Assembly: GCF_003254565.1 (NCBI RefSeq)
Contig: NZ_QJRI01000179.1
Span: forward strand, 248,001 to 312,000
Reading direction: 5' to 3'
Source of the DNA: Flavobacterium nitrogenifigens
GTDB taxonomy: Bacteria; Bacteroidota; Bacteroidia; Flavobacteriales; Flavobacteriaceae
DNA: 64,000 nucleotides
This document shows positions 36,041 through 42,739 of the stretch, in pieces. The position numbers and the translations under genes were made by a program. The notes under the pieces are model-generated. The model was not told where the DNA came from and did not search any database. It was given only the letters and a program-made list of their open reading frames with translations. Numbering within the stretch: position 1 is the stretch's first letter; every line of letters begins with the position of its first letter.

Positions 36041-36607
36041 ATGAATAAAATTCAATTTTCAATCGATTTCAGATATTTTTTTGTGATTTTGGCGGTCTTG
36101 TTTTCAAGTTATAGTATTGCGCAGCAAAAATATGTCATAGACAACAGTAACCATTTTTGGGAAAAAGTTCAATTTGGAGGAGGTTTAGGTCTCGGGTTTG
36201 GTTCAGGATACACCAATATTTCTGTAATGCCAAGTGCCATTTATAATGTTAACGAAATTGCAGCAGTTGGAGCAGGTCTTCAATTTGGCTATTTATATCA
36301 AAAAAATTATTACGAATCTTTCGTTTGGGGAGGAAGCCTTATAGGTTTAGTAAATCCAATCCCCGAAATCCAGTTGTCAGCTGAATTAGAGCAAGTAAGA
36401 GTCGATAGCCAATATGAAGCAGGATATGATATTTATGGTCGTTATTATCCTTCCTATTCAGATAGTTATTGGAATACTGCACTATATCTAGGAGCAGGTT
36501 ATAGAACAGGAAATGTGACTATTGGAGCACGTTACGATGTCTTGTATGATCCTAATAAAAGTCTTTATGGCTCTGGATTTATGCCTTTTGTGAGAGTTTA
36601 TTTCTAA
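36041..36607 (+). CDS. Small outer-membrane beta-barrel protein
   Basis: A 188-residue protein with a signal peptide (ending YSIAQQ) and alternating hydrophobic strands rich in Gly and Tyr (GGGLGLGFGSGYTNI, GAGYRTGNVTIGARYDVLY), ending in the aromatic GFMPFVRVYF typical of outer-membrane barrels with about eight strands. It is divergent from sucA. Proteins of this kind are sometimes labelled alpha-ketoglutarate decarboxylase in flavobacterial genomes, apparently from proximity to sucA; nothing in the sequence supports an enzyme. Function unknown. Confidence 0.72.
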   Translation: MNKIQFSIDFRYFFVILAVLFSSYSIAQQKYVIDNSNHFWEKVQFGGGLGLGFGSGYTNISVMPSAIYNVNEIAAVGAGLQFGYLYQKNYYESFVWGGSLIGLVNPIPEIQLSAELEQVRVDSQYEAGYDIYGRYYPSYSDSYWNTALYLGAGYRTGNVTIGARYDVLYDPNKSLYGSGFMPFVRVYF

Positions 36608-36616
36608 AGATGCTAT

Positions 36617-36632
36617 CCCGATAGCTATCGGG
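36617..36632. repeat. Short perfect palindrome CCCGATAGCTATCGGG
   Basis: A 16-nt perfect palindrome sits directly after the barrel gene stop and adjoins the left arm of the long inverted repeat at 36634-36661. It may belong to the same inserted element, or act as a weak transcription stop. Confidence 0.6.
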
Positions 36633-36633
36633 A

Positions 36634-36661
36634 CTGAGATGCTAAGATTCTAAGGTTTTTT
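36634..36661 (+). repeat. Left arm of a 28-bp inverted repeat flanking a lipoprotein gene
   Basis: This arm and 37226-37253 are reverse complements at 27 of 28 positions (core CTGAGATGCTAAGATTCTAA). The pair brackets the TTG-started lipoprotein gene. The left arm ends 11 bp before that start codon. Confidence 0.88.
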
Positions 36662-36672
36662 AAAGCGAAAAT

Positions 36673-37245
36673 TTGAAGAAAGTTATTTTTATAATTACGG
36701 CAATTGTACTTTTAAGCTGTAATAATTCTAAGAAGTCCGATGTCAATAGTGAAAAGGTTGCAAAAAAGGAATTGCGACCTTTTTTTGATGCAAACATAGT
36801 TGATCATTATTATTTGAATTTTTCAGATGATGATTATTATGGATTAGTCCGTAAGGATAATCCAAATGCAAAAGAAAGAGAGTTAATTGATATTTATGAG
36901 TTTGATTATCCAGAAAGTATTCCAAAAGTTGATTTTGAGAAAACTTTATTAAATCATAGTTATAAAAAATCAAAATTATCGATTAAGAAGCAAAAGGAAA
37001 TCGAAGATATATTTAGCGAAAAAGATTCGTTAATGAAAGATGGATATGCCTGCAGTGCTCAATATCGAGATATCTTTATTTTTAAAAAGAAAGAAAAGAC
37101 AGTGGGTATAGCTAAGATTTGTTTTGAATGTGGCCGTTTCCAAATTATTGGAAGTAAAATTGATACCCAGTATTTTGGGCTTTTTGAGGAATTAGATAAA
37201 TTGCATAATATCGTTCGTCCCAATGAAAAAACCTTAGAACCTTAG
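36673..37245 (+). CDS. Lipoprotein of unknown function, flanked by inverted repeats
   Basis: A 190-residue protein starting at a TTG codon. The N-terminus MKKVIFIITAIVLLSCNN is a lipoprotein signal with lipobox LLSC. The mature part is rich in Lys, Asp and Glu and contains a C-terminal pair CFECG; I recognise no family. The gene fits almost exactly between the arms of a 28-bp inverted repeat, and its last codons and stop lie in the right arm. This suggests an inserted cassette or recombination around short repeats. No ATG alternative near the start preserves the signal peptide. Confidence 0.65.
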   Translation: MKKVIFIITAIVLLSCNNSKKSDVNSEKVAKKELRPFFDANIVDHYYLNFSDDDYYGLVRKDNPNAKERELIDIYEFDYPESIPKVDFEKTLLNHSYKKSKLSIKKQKEIEDIFSEKDSLMKDGYACSAQYRDIFIFKKKEKTVGIAKICFECGRFQIIGSKIDTQYFGLFEELDKLHNIVRPNEKTLEP

Positions 37246-37267
37246 CATCTCAGTATCTTAGAACCTT
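37226..37267 (-). repeat. Right arm of the 28-bp inverted repeat with an extra unit
   Basis: 37226-37253 pairs with 36634-36661 at 27 of 28 positions. It is followed by a further partial unit, AGTATCTTAGAACCTT (37252-37267), made of the same CTTAGAACCTTAG words. The arm contains the stop codon of the lipoprotein gene and runs up to the stop of the convergent gene at 37266. Confidence 0.85.
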
Positions 37268-37619
37268 ATTTATAATAGTTGCGGAACCACACCTTCTGCC
37301 ATTCCCTTTTCAAAATCAAGAAAGCAACTTGTTCAGCCAAAATAACTAAATCAGAACCATCTAATTGTTTGATTTCATTTTCGGGAACGTCAATGATGTA
37401 AAGTAGATTTAAATATTCAGCAAATTTGTACTGAATCATTCTGTAGACTTTTTCGTGAAGCTGAATTTTTAATTCATCTGGCGAAATGCTTAACGGAAAA
37501 TCGATTCCTTCATTTGCTAAATTAAAATCTTTATTAAGCTGTTCAATAAGACTAAGGTATAAAGTCTCTGCTTGCGCTTGCGCTAATAATGATTCGGTAT
37601 TTACTGGTGCTACAAACAT
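37266..37619 (-). CDS. Conserved hypothetical protein of 117 residues
   Basis: A mostly helical, soluble protein with no signal peptide or membrane segment. It is acidic in the middle (NEIKQLDGSDLVILAEQ) and ends with the aromatic-basic LKREWQKVWFRNYYK. I do not recognise the family. It sits 53 bp upstream of the polyprenyl synthetase gene's stop, on the same strand and in transcription order after it, so the two may be co-transcribed. Its spacer contains a TTTAGAT repeat. Confidence 0.65.
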   Translation of the reverse strand: MFVAPVNTESLLAQAQAETLYLSLIEQLNKDFNLANEGIDFPLSISPDELKIQLHEKVYRMIQYKFAEYLNLLYIIDVPENEIKQLDGSDLVILAEQVAFLILKREWQKVWFRNYYK

Positions 37620-37621
37620 GT

Positions 37622-37666
37622 GATTTTAGATTTTAGATTGCTGATTTATGATTGTAGATTTTTTCC
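37622..37666. repeat. Partial TTTAGAT-type repeat
   Basis: The sequence GATTTTAGATTTTAGATTGC followed by TGATTTATGATTGTAGATTT resembles one arm of the inverted repeat at 20769-20905. Only one arm is present. Confidence 0.5.
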
Positions 37667-37672
37667 TGAATA

Positions 37673-38647
37673 CTAAACTTTACGTCCCATTAAATTCTCG
37701 CCAAATGTTCTTAGAATATCCTTTTTTTCAGAATTAATATCCATTTTTTCTAAGGTTTCAAAGGCTTTTAAAGTATACATTTCAATAGCTTCTTGCGTGG
37801 CGCGTGATGCTCCAGATTCGTTAAAAATGGTTTTTGCCGTTTCTATTTTTTCTGAATTATCTTCTAATTGTAACGTGAATAATTTTTCTAATGCTGAAGC
37901 TTTTTCCTCAGTAGAAAACTCTAAAGCTTTTAGATATAAATAGGTTTTTTTGTTTTCAATAATATCGCCTCCAACTTGTTTTCCAAAAGTTTCTGGGTCA
38001 CCAAAAGCATCTAGATAATCGTCTTGAAGTTGGAAAGCTAATCCTAAATTTAATCCGAAATCGTAAATTAAATCTGCTTCTTTTTCAGAAGTTTTAGCTA
38101 CAATTGCGCCCATTTTCATGGCAGCGGCAACCAAAACAGCTGTTTTGTATTCAATCATTTTAAGATATTGAGGAATGGTAACATCTTTACGGTCCTCAAA
38201 ATCTACATCCCATTGCTGTCCTTCGCAAACTTCAAGCGCTGTTTTGCTGAATAATTTGGCAAGGTTTCTAAAAACAATCGGCTCATATTGCTCAAAATAC
38301 TGGTAAGCCAAAATCAGCATGGCATCTCCCGAAAGGATTCCAGTGTTTAAGTCCCATTTTTCATGCACAGTAACTTGTCCTCTTCTTAAAGGCGCATCGT
38401 CCATAATATCATCATGAACTAGCGAAAAGTTATGAAAAACTTCAACCGCCATTGCTGCCGGAAGCGCAATCGAATAATCAGTATCAAAAACCTCTGCGGC
38501 CATTAAAGTTAAAACTGGACGAATGCGTTTTCCTCCAAGTCCTAAAATATATTCTATAGGTTCGTAAAGATTTTTAGGTTCTTTATGTATGTTTTGGCTT
38601 TGTAGATAATTGATAAAAAAATCCTGGTACTGACTTATATCGTGCAT
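37673..38647 (-). CDS. Trans-isoprenyl diphosphate synthase (polyprenyl synthetase)
   Basis: A 324-residue all-helical prenyltransferase that builds linear isoprenoid diphosphates from IPP and an allylic primer. It has both Mg-binding Asp-rich motifs: the first DDIMDDAPLRRG (about residues 78-89) and the second DDYLDAFGD (about 208-216), plus GGKRIRP near the N-terminus. The residues before the first motif (FHNFSLVHDD) fit the short or medium-chain branch (geranylgeranyl type). Product length is inferred only. It serves quinone or carotenoid precursors. Confidence 0.92.
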   Translation of the reverse strand: MHDISQYQDFFINYLQSQNIHKEPKNLYEPIEYILGLGGKRIRPVLTLMAAEVFDTDYSIALPAAMAVEVFHNFSLVHDDIMDDAPLRRGQVTVHEKWDLNTGILSGDAMLILAYQYFEQYEPIVFRNLAKLFSKTALEVCEGQQWDVDFEDRKDVTIPQYLKMIEYKTAVLVAAAMKMGAIVAKTSEKEADLIYDFGLNLGLAFQLQDDYLDAFGDPETFGKQVGGDIIENKKTYLYLKALEFSTEEKASALEKLFTLQLEDNSEKIETAKTIFNESGASRATQEAIEMYTLKAFETLEKMDINSEKKDILRTFGENLMGRKV

Positions 38648-38788
38648 AATAAATTCTGATTTCGCGGCTCAAAGATACAATTCAAATATGAATTTCTAAG
38701 GATGAAATGTTAAAAGCGTATGAATCACTTTAAACAGGCTTTTAATCCGTCTCATTTCTAAGATGTTAAAATTTTTCATAAAAAACTT

Positions 38789-38828
38789 GGAAACTTTTTT
38801 GGTATTCAGAGTTTCCTGTCTATATTTG
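38789..38828 (+). promoter_or_regulatory. yceI promoter with operator 1 (GGAAACT-N14-AGTTTCC)
   Basis: GGAAACT (38789-38795) and AGTTTCC (38810-38816) form an inverted repeat with a 14-nt spacer. The spacer includes the -33 element TTTG (38798-38801), followed 19 bp later by the -7 element TATATTTG (38821-38828). A protein bound here would block the promoter. The same motif with identical spacing occurs at 38841-38868 and 39482-39509. Confidence 0.78.
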
Positions 38829-38838
38829 CAGCAATAAA

Positions 38839-38870
38839 ATGGAAACTAAGAACACTGTAAAAGTTTCCAT
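38839..38870. promoter_or_regulatory. Operator 2 in the yceI leader
   Basis: A second GGAAACT-N14-AGTTTCC site (38841-38868), extended by matching AT/AT bases to 9-bp arms. It lies downstream of the likely transcription start, centre to centre 52 bp from operator 1, so the two sites lie on the same DNA face (about five helical turns) and could bind cooperatively. Confidence 0.75.
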
Positions 38871-38913
38871 GAAGAGTTTTAATGATTCTTAAAATCAATT
38901 AAATCAGCTATTT

Positions 38914-39435
38914 ATGAAAACAAAATGGACCTTAGATTCTAGCCAATCAGATGTTTTATTGAAAATGAGACGATCAAGAACTGCTTATTTGGGAGGAGAC
39001 TCAAATAAATTTGATGGGTATGTAAATATTGAAGATAATGAGATTGAAGACGCTTCTGTCGAATTCTCATTAGATATCAATAACAAAAATGAAAGTTTCC
39101 AATCTATAGATGCTTATTTACAGCTTCAGGATTTTTTTGAAGAAGATGAGCACCCAATTATCAGTTTCAAATCGACATCGTTTCAAAAAGTAAATCAGAA
39201 CATCAATTTTTTTAAAGGAGATTTAACTATAAAAGATATCACCAGAGTAGTTGAATTGGATGCTGAATTTCTAGGGGAAAATATTTATAACGGAGAAAAG
39301 AAAGTGGCTTTTGAAATCAAAGGAAACATCAAACGTGAGGACTTTGGTTTAGATTACAGTTCTTTCAACCACGCTTCGGGTGCTGCTTTAGGTAAAGACA
39401 TTAAACTTATAGCAAATTTAGAATTTAGCATATAA
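38914..39435 (+). CDS. YceI-family protein
   Basis: A 173-residue protein with the YceI lipocalin-like beta-barrel pattern: opening WTLDSSQSDVLLKMRR, then FDGYVNIEDNEIEDASVEFSLDI, HPIISFKSTSF, GDLTIKDITRVVELDAEF, and ending KREDFGLDYSSF...KLIANLEFSI. YceI proteins bind amphiphilic isoprenoids or similar lipids. Unlike many members it has no signal peptide, so it may be cytoplasmic. Two copies of the TetR-site candidate lie in its promoter, so it is probably coregulated with the downstream efflux genes. Confidence 0.87.
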   Translation: MKTKWTLDSSQSDVLLKMRRSRTAYLGGDSNKFDGYVNIEDNEIEDASVEFSLDINNKNESFQSIDAYLQLQDFFEEDEHPIISFKSTSFQKVNQNINFFKGDLTIKDITRVVELDAEFLGENIYNGEKKVAFEIKGNIKREDFGLDYSSFNHASGAALGKDIKLIANLEFSI

Positions 39436-39481
39436 ATCTTACCAAATCAATAATTTGATGTAAAATTATTACAAATTAACA

Positions 39482-39521
39482 GGAAACTATTTTTTTAATT
39501 TTAGTTTCCAAAGTATATTTG
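39482..39521 (+). promoter_or_regulatory. tetR-efflux promoter with operator 3
   Basis: GGAAACTA (39482-39489) and TAGTTTCC (39502-39509) repeat the 14-nt-spaced motif, here with 8-bp arms. The -7 element TATATTTG (39514-39521) follows immediately. The position directly before the TetR gene suggests autorepression. Confidence 0.78.
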
Positions 39522-39542
39522 TGATGCAATCGAGAATTTAAA

Positions 39543-40142
39543 ATGAAAGAGAAGATTATAGCAAAAGCAAGCGAGTTGTTTTTAAAGCTTGGTTTTAAGA
39601 GTGTTACAATGGACGATATTGCAGGCGAAATGTGTATTTCGAAAAAAACGATTTACAAGTATTTCTGCAATAAAGAAGTTTTGATTGAAGAAAGCACTTC
39701 GCTGGTTCATGGCCAGGTACACGAAATCATGGATACCATTATTGCAAAGAATTTTAATGCTATTCATGAGAATTTTGAGATTAGAGAAATGTTCCGCGAC
39801 ATGTTTAAAAATAACATTGATACTTCGCCAATTTATCAGCTCAAAAAACATTACCCTGAGATCTATCAAAATATTCTTTCATTCGAAATTGATCAATGTA
39901 CACAGATGTTTAGAGAAAATATTGAAAAGGGAATTCGTGAAGGTCTTTACAGAAGCGATTTGAATATAGAGGTTTATGTGAAGTTTTATTATACACTGGT
40001 TTTTCATATAAACGAAAACACCGTTTCTGAAAGCGAAGCACAAAGAATTGAGCTGGAAGCATTAGAATATCATACTCGCGCAATGGCAACTTTAAAAGGA
40101 GTAGAGGAATTAGAAAAGCAACTAAAAAGAATAAATAATTAA
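39543..40142 (+). CDS. TetR/AcrR-family transcriptional regulator
   Basis: A 199-residue repressor-type protein. The N-terminal HTH (about residues 1-47) shows FLKLGFKSVTMDDIAGEMCISKKTIYKYFCNKEVLIEE, the standard TetR DNA-binding pattern. The rest is helical and would form the ligand and dimer domain. It is preceded by an inverted-repeat operator also present before yceI and is followed by TolC, MFP and RND genes, so it most likely represses both sets and responds to an envelope-active compound. ATG at 39543 gives the normal length. Confidence 0.93.
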   Translation: MKEKIIAKASELFLKLGFKSVTMDDIAGEMCISKKTIYKYFCNKEVLIEESTSLVHGQVHEIMDTIIAKNFNAIHENFEIREMFRDMFKNNIDTSPIYQLKKHYPEIYQNILSFEIDQCTQMFRENIEKGIREGLYRSDLNIEVYVKFYYTLVFHINENTVSESEAQRIELEALEYHTRAMATLKGVEELEKQLKRINN

Positions 40143-40235
40143 TTCATCCAAATATATTCAATCGTCATTATTCTGAGTGAGGATGGAAAATGGCGGTACT
40201 ATCTCAAAATTTAAAAAATAAATATTTAACTACTT

Positions 40236-41567
40236 ATGAAAAGAATCCTTCTTATATTTTTGTGCACCATTGGCTTGTCTGTCAACGCACAAACCACTTT
40301 AACCCTGAAAGACGCGGTCAATTATGCGCTTCAAAATAAAGCCGATGCTAAAAAAGCAAAGCTTCAGGTAGAGAATAGTGAGTATCAGATTCAGGAAATA
40401 CGTTCGAGAGCTTTGCCACAAATTAGTGCAAACGGAAGTTTAACGTATAATCCGGTAATTCAGACTACAGTTATCGACGGTGCAGGTTTTGGACAGCCAG
40501 GAACTACAATTCAGGCAGCATTTGGACAGAAATGGACTTCAACTGCAGGGCTTTCTTTAACTCAGGCATTATTTGATCAATCTGTTTTTACAGGTTTAAG
40601 AGCTGCAAAAACGACTCGTGAGTTTTATCAGATAAATGATCAATTGACAGAAGAACAAGTTATTGAAAGAGTTGCAAATAACTATTATTCAGTTTATGTA
40701 CAAAAAGAAAGACTTATTCTATTAGATAGTAACTATGTAAATACAGAAAAAGTTCGTGATATTGTTCAAGGGCAGTTTAATAATGGTTTAGCTAAAAAAA
40801 TTGACTTAGATCGTATTATCGTAAAAATGTCTAACATTGATACAGATCGCCAACAAGTTAAAAATCAGATCGAATTACAGGAAAATGCATTGAAGTTTTA
40901 TATGGGTATGCCTATCGAAACTCAAATCGTTATGCCAAAAGAAGAATTTGAAGTTGTACCAGCTGCTTTAACACAAGAGCCAAATATTGAAAACAGAACA
41001 GAATATTTGCTTTTGAAAAAACAAGAAGAACTTTTAGTATTCAATAAAAAAGCGGTTGAAGCAGGTTATTATCCTACACTTTCATTGTCTGCAGGTTACA
41101 ATTATATTGGACAAGGACCTGAAATGCCTTGGTTTGCAAAACCAGAAAAAGGAGTGTATTGGTCAGATTTCTCTGCAATTGCTTTAAACTTACACGTGCC
41201 AATCTTTACAGGTTTCGGAACTCGTGCAAAAGTAAGACAGGCTGATGTTCAAATCAGAGAGTTGCAAGAAGACATTAAAGACACAAAACTTTCTCTTGAT
41301 TTAGATTATAGAAATGCAATGGCTCAGATTAATAATAATCTTGTGACTATTGAAAATCAGAGAGAAAATATGCGTTTAGCGTTAGAAATTTTAGGAAATA
41401 CCAAAAACAATTATCTTCAAGGTTTAGCATCTTTAACCGATTTGCTAGACGCTGAAAATGCATCACTTGAAGCTCAAAATAACTTTACAAGAGCAGTTTT
41501 AAATTATAAAATTGCCGAAATATCTCTAATCAAATCGAAAGGCGAACTTAAATCTCTTACTAAATAA
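40236..41567 (+). CDS. TolC-family outer-membrane efflux protein
   Basis: A 443-residue exported protein. A signal peptide ending SVNAQ is followed by two OEP repeats with long heptad helices (VENSEYQIQEIRSRALPQISANGSL and the mirrored VEAGYYPTLSLSAGY). It ends in ENASLEAQNNFTRAVLNYKIAE, typical of TolC proteins. It forms the outer-membrane duct of the efflux pump and comes 12 bp before the adaptor gene. Confidence 0.93.
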   Translation: MKRILLIFLCTIGLSVNAQTTLTLKDAVNYALQNKADAKKAKLQVENSEYQIQEIRSRALPQISANGSLTYNPVIQTTVIDGAGFGQPGTTIQAAFGQKWTSTAGLSLTQALFDQSVFTGLRAAKTTREFYQINDQLTEEQVIERVANNYYSVYVQKERLILLDSNYVNTEKVRDIVQGQFNNGLAKKIDLDRIIVKMSNIDTDRQQVKNQIELQENALKFYMGMPIETQIVMPKEEFEVVPAALTQEPNIENRTEYLLLKKQEELLVFNKKAVEAGYYPTLSLSAGYNYIGQGPEMPWFAKPEKGVYWSDFSAIALNLHVPIFTGFGTRAKVRQADVQIRELQEDIKDTKLSLDLDYRNAMAQINNNLVTIENQRENMRLALEILGNTKNNYLQGLASLTDLLDAENASLEAQNNFTRAVLNYKIAEISLIKSKGELKSLTK

Positions 41568-41579
41568 CAAATTATTACA

Positions 41580-42647
41580 ATGAAGAAAATAATTATAACA
41601 GTCGTAATCATAATTGTAGCTTTTTTTGGAGTTAGCTACATTTTAAATAAGAACAAAGCAGAAAACGAAGCGAAAACTGCAATTGTAGCAGAAAAAAACG
41701 CAGCAGTTTCTGTAAAAGTGGCTACAGTAAAAACAGAAGATGTTAACTTAGGTTTTACTGCAAACGGAAACTTCGCACCAATTCAGGAATTGACTTTCTC
41801 TGCTGAAAAATCTGGAAAAGTAATTAGTGTTTTAGTTAAAGAAGGTGACTATGTAAGAGTAGGTCAAACTCTTTTAACTGTAAGAGGTGATGTTATCAAT
41901 GTAAATGCTCAAGCAGCTGAAGCAGCATATCAAAATGCAAAATCTGATTATGCTAGATATGAAAACGCTTTCAAAACTGGCGGAGTTACTAAACAGCAAT
42001 TAGATCAAGCAAAATTAGCTTTAACTAATGCTCAATCTAACTATACTCAAGCTAAAATTAATGTTGGAGATACAAGAGTAAAAGCTCCAATTAATGGATA
42101 TATCAATAAAAAATATATCGAACCAGGATCTATTTTAGCTGGAATGCCTGCAACTGCTTTATTTGATATTGTAAATGTTTCTAAATTAAAATTGACGGTT
42201 ACAGTAAACGAAACTCAAGTTGCTAGTTTAAAATTAGGACAAACTGTAGACATTACAGCAAGTGTTTATCCTGATAAATCATTTAGCGGAAAAATTACTT
42301 TTATCGCTGCAAAAGCAGATGCTTCTTTAAATTTCCCTGTTGAAATTGAAATTACAAACAATGCTAACAACGACCTAAAAGCAGGTATGTACGGAACGGC
42401 AAACTTTGGTGCTAAAAGCCAAAAGCAAAACTTGAAAGTGGTTCCTAGAAATGCATTTGTTGGTAGTGTGAGCAGTAATGAAATTTTTGTTGTAGAAAAC
42501 GGCGTTGCTAAATTAAGAAAAGTAGTAGCAGGAAGAATTTTAGGAGATAAAGTTGAAATCATCAATGGTTTAAATGACGGAGAAACTGTAATTGTTACGG
42601 GTCAAATCAACTTACAAGACGGAAATACAGTAGAAATTATTAAATAA
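41580..42647 (+). CDS. RND efflux periplasmic adaptor (membrane fusion protein)
   Basis: A 355-residue HlyD/AcrA-type adaptor. It has an N-terminal membrane anchor (IIITVVIIIVAFFGVSYIL), a lipoyl-like half at about 80-105 (GKVISVLVKEGDYVRVGQTLLTV), an alpha-hairpin (AAEAAYQNAKSDYARYENAF), the second lipoyl half (KAPINGYINKKYIEPGS), and beta-barrel and membrane-proximal domains. It bridges the inner-membrane pump and TolC. Confidence 0.94.
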   Translation: MKKIIITVVIIIVAFFGVSYILNKNKAENEAKTAIVAEKNAAVSVKVATVKTEDVNLGFTANGNFAPIQELTFSAEKSGKVISVLVKEGDYVRVGQTLLTVRGDVINVNAQAAEAAYQNAKSDYARYENAFKTGGVTKQQLDQAKLALTNAQSNYTQAKINVGDTRVKAPINGYINKKYIEPGSILAGMPATALFDIVNVSKLKLTVTVNETQVASLKLGQTVDITASVYPDKSFSGKITFIAAKADASLNFPVEIEITNNANNDLKAGMYGTANFGAKSQKQNLKVVPRNAFVGSVSSNEIFVVENGVAKLRKVVAGRILGDKVEIINGLNDGETVIVTGQINLQDGNTVEIIK

Positions 42648-42654
42648 TTGTACC

Positions 42655-42735
42655 GCTTTAAGTGGTAAGCAATAAACTTTAAGCCTTCCAAAAATGCCTA
42701 AAGCCTACAGCGTATAGCTTATAGCCTAAAACAAA
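42655..42735. repeat. Repeat-like spacer between adaptor and RND pump genes
   Basis: The 92-bp spacer contains short related words (TTTAAGCC, TAAAGCC, TATAGCC) including AAGCCTACAGCGTATAGCTT. It looks like a degenerate dispersed repeat. No terminator is present, so the efflux genes are probably one transcript. Confidence 0.4.
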
Positions 42736-42739
42736 ATAT

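Noticed and set aside
39582..39963. Open frames on both strands over the TetR gene
   Set aside because: They overlap the conserved TetR coding frame and have no domain or start signal of their own.
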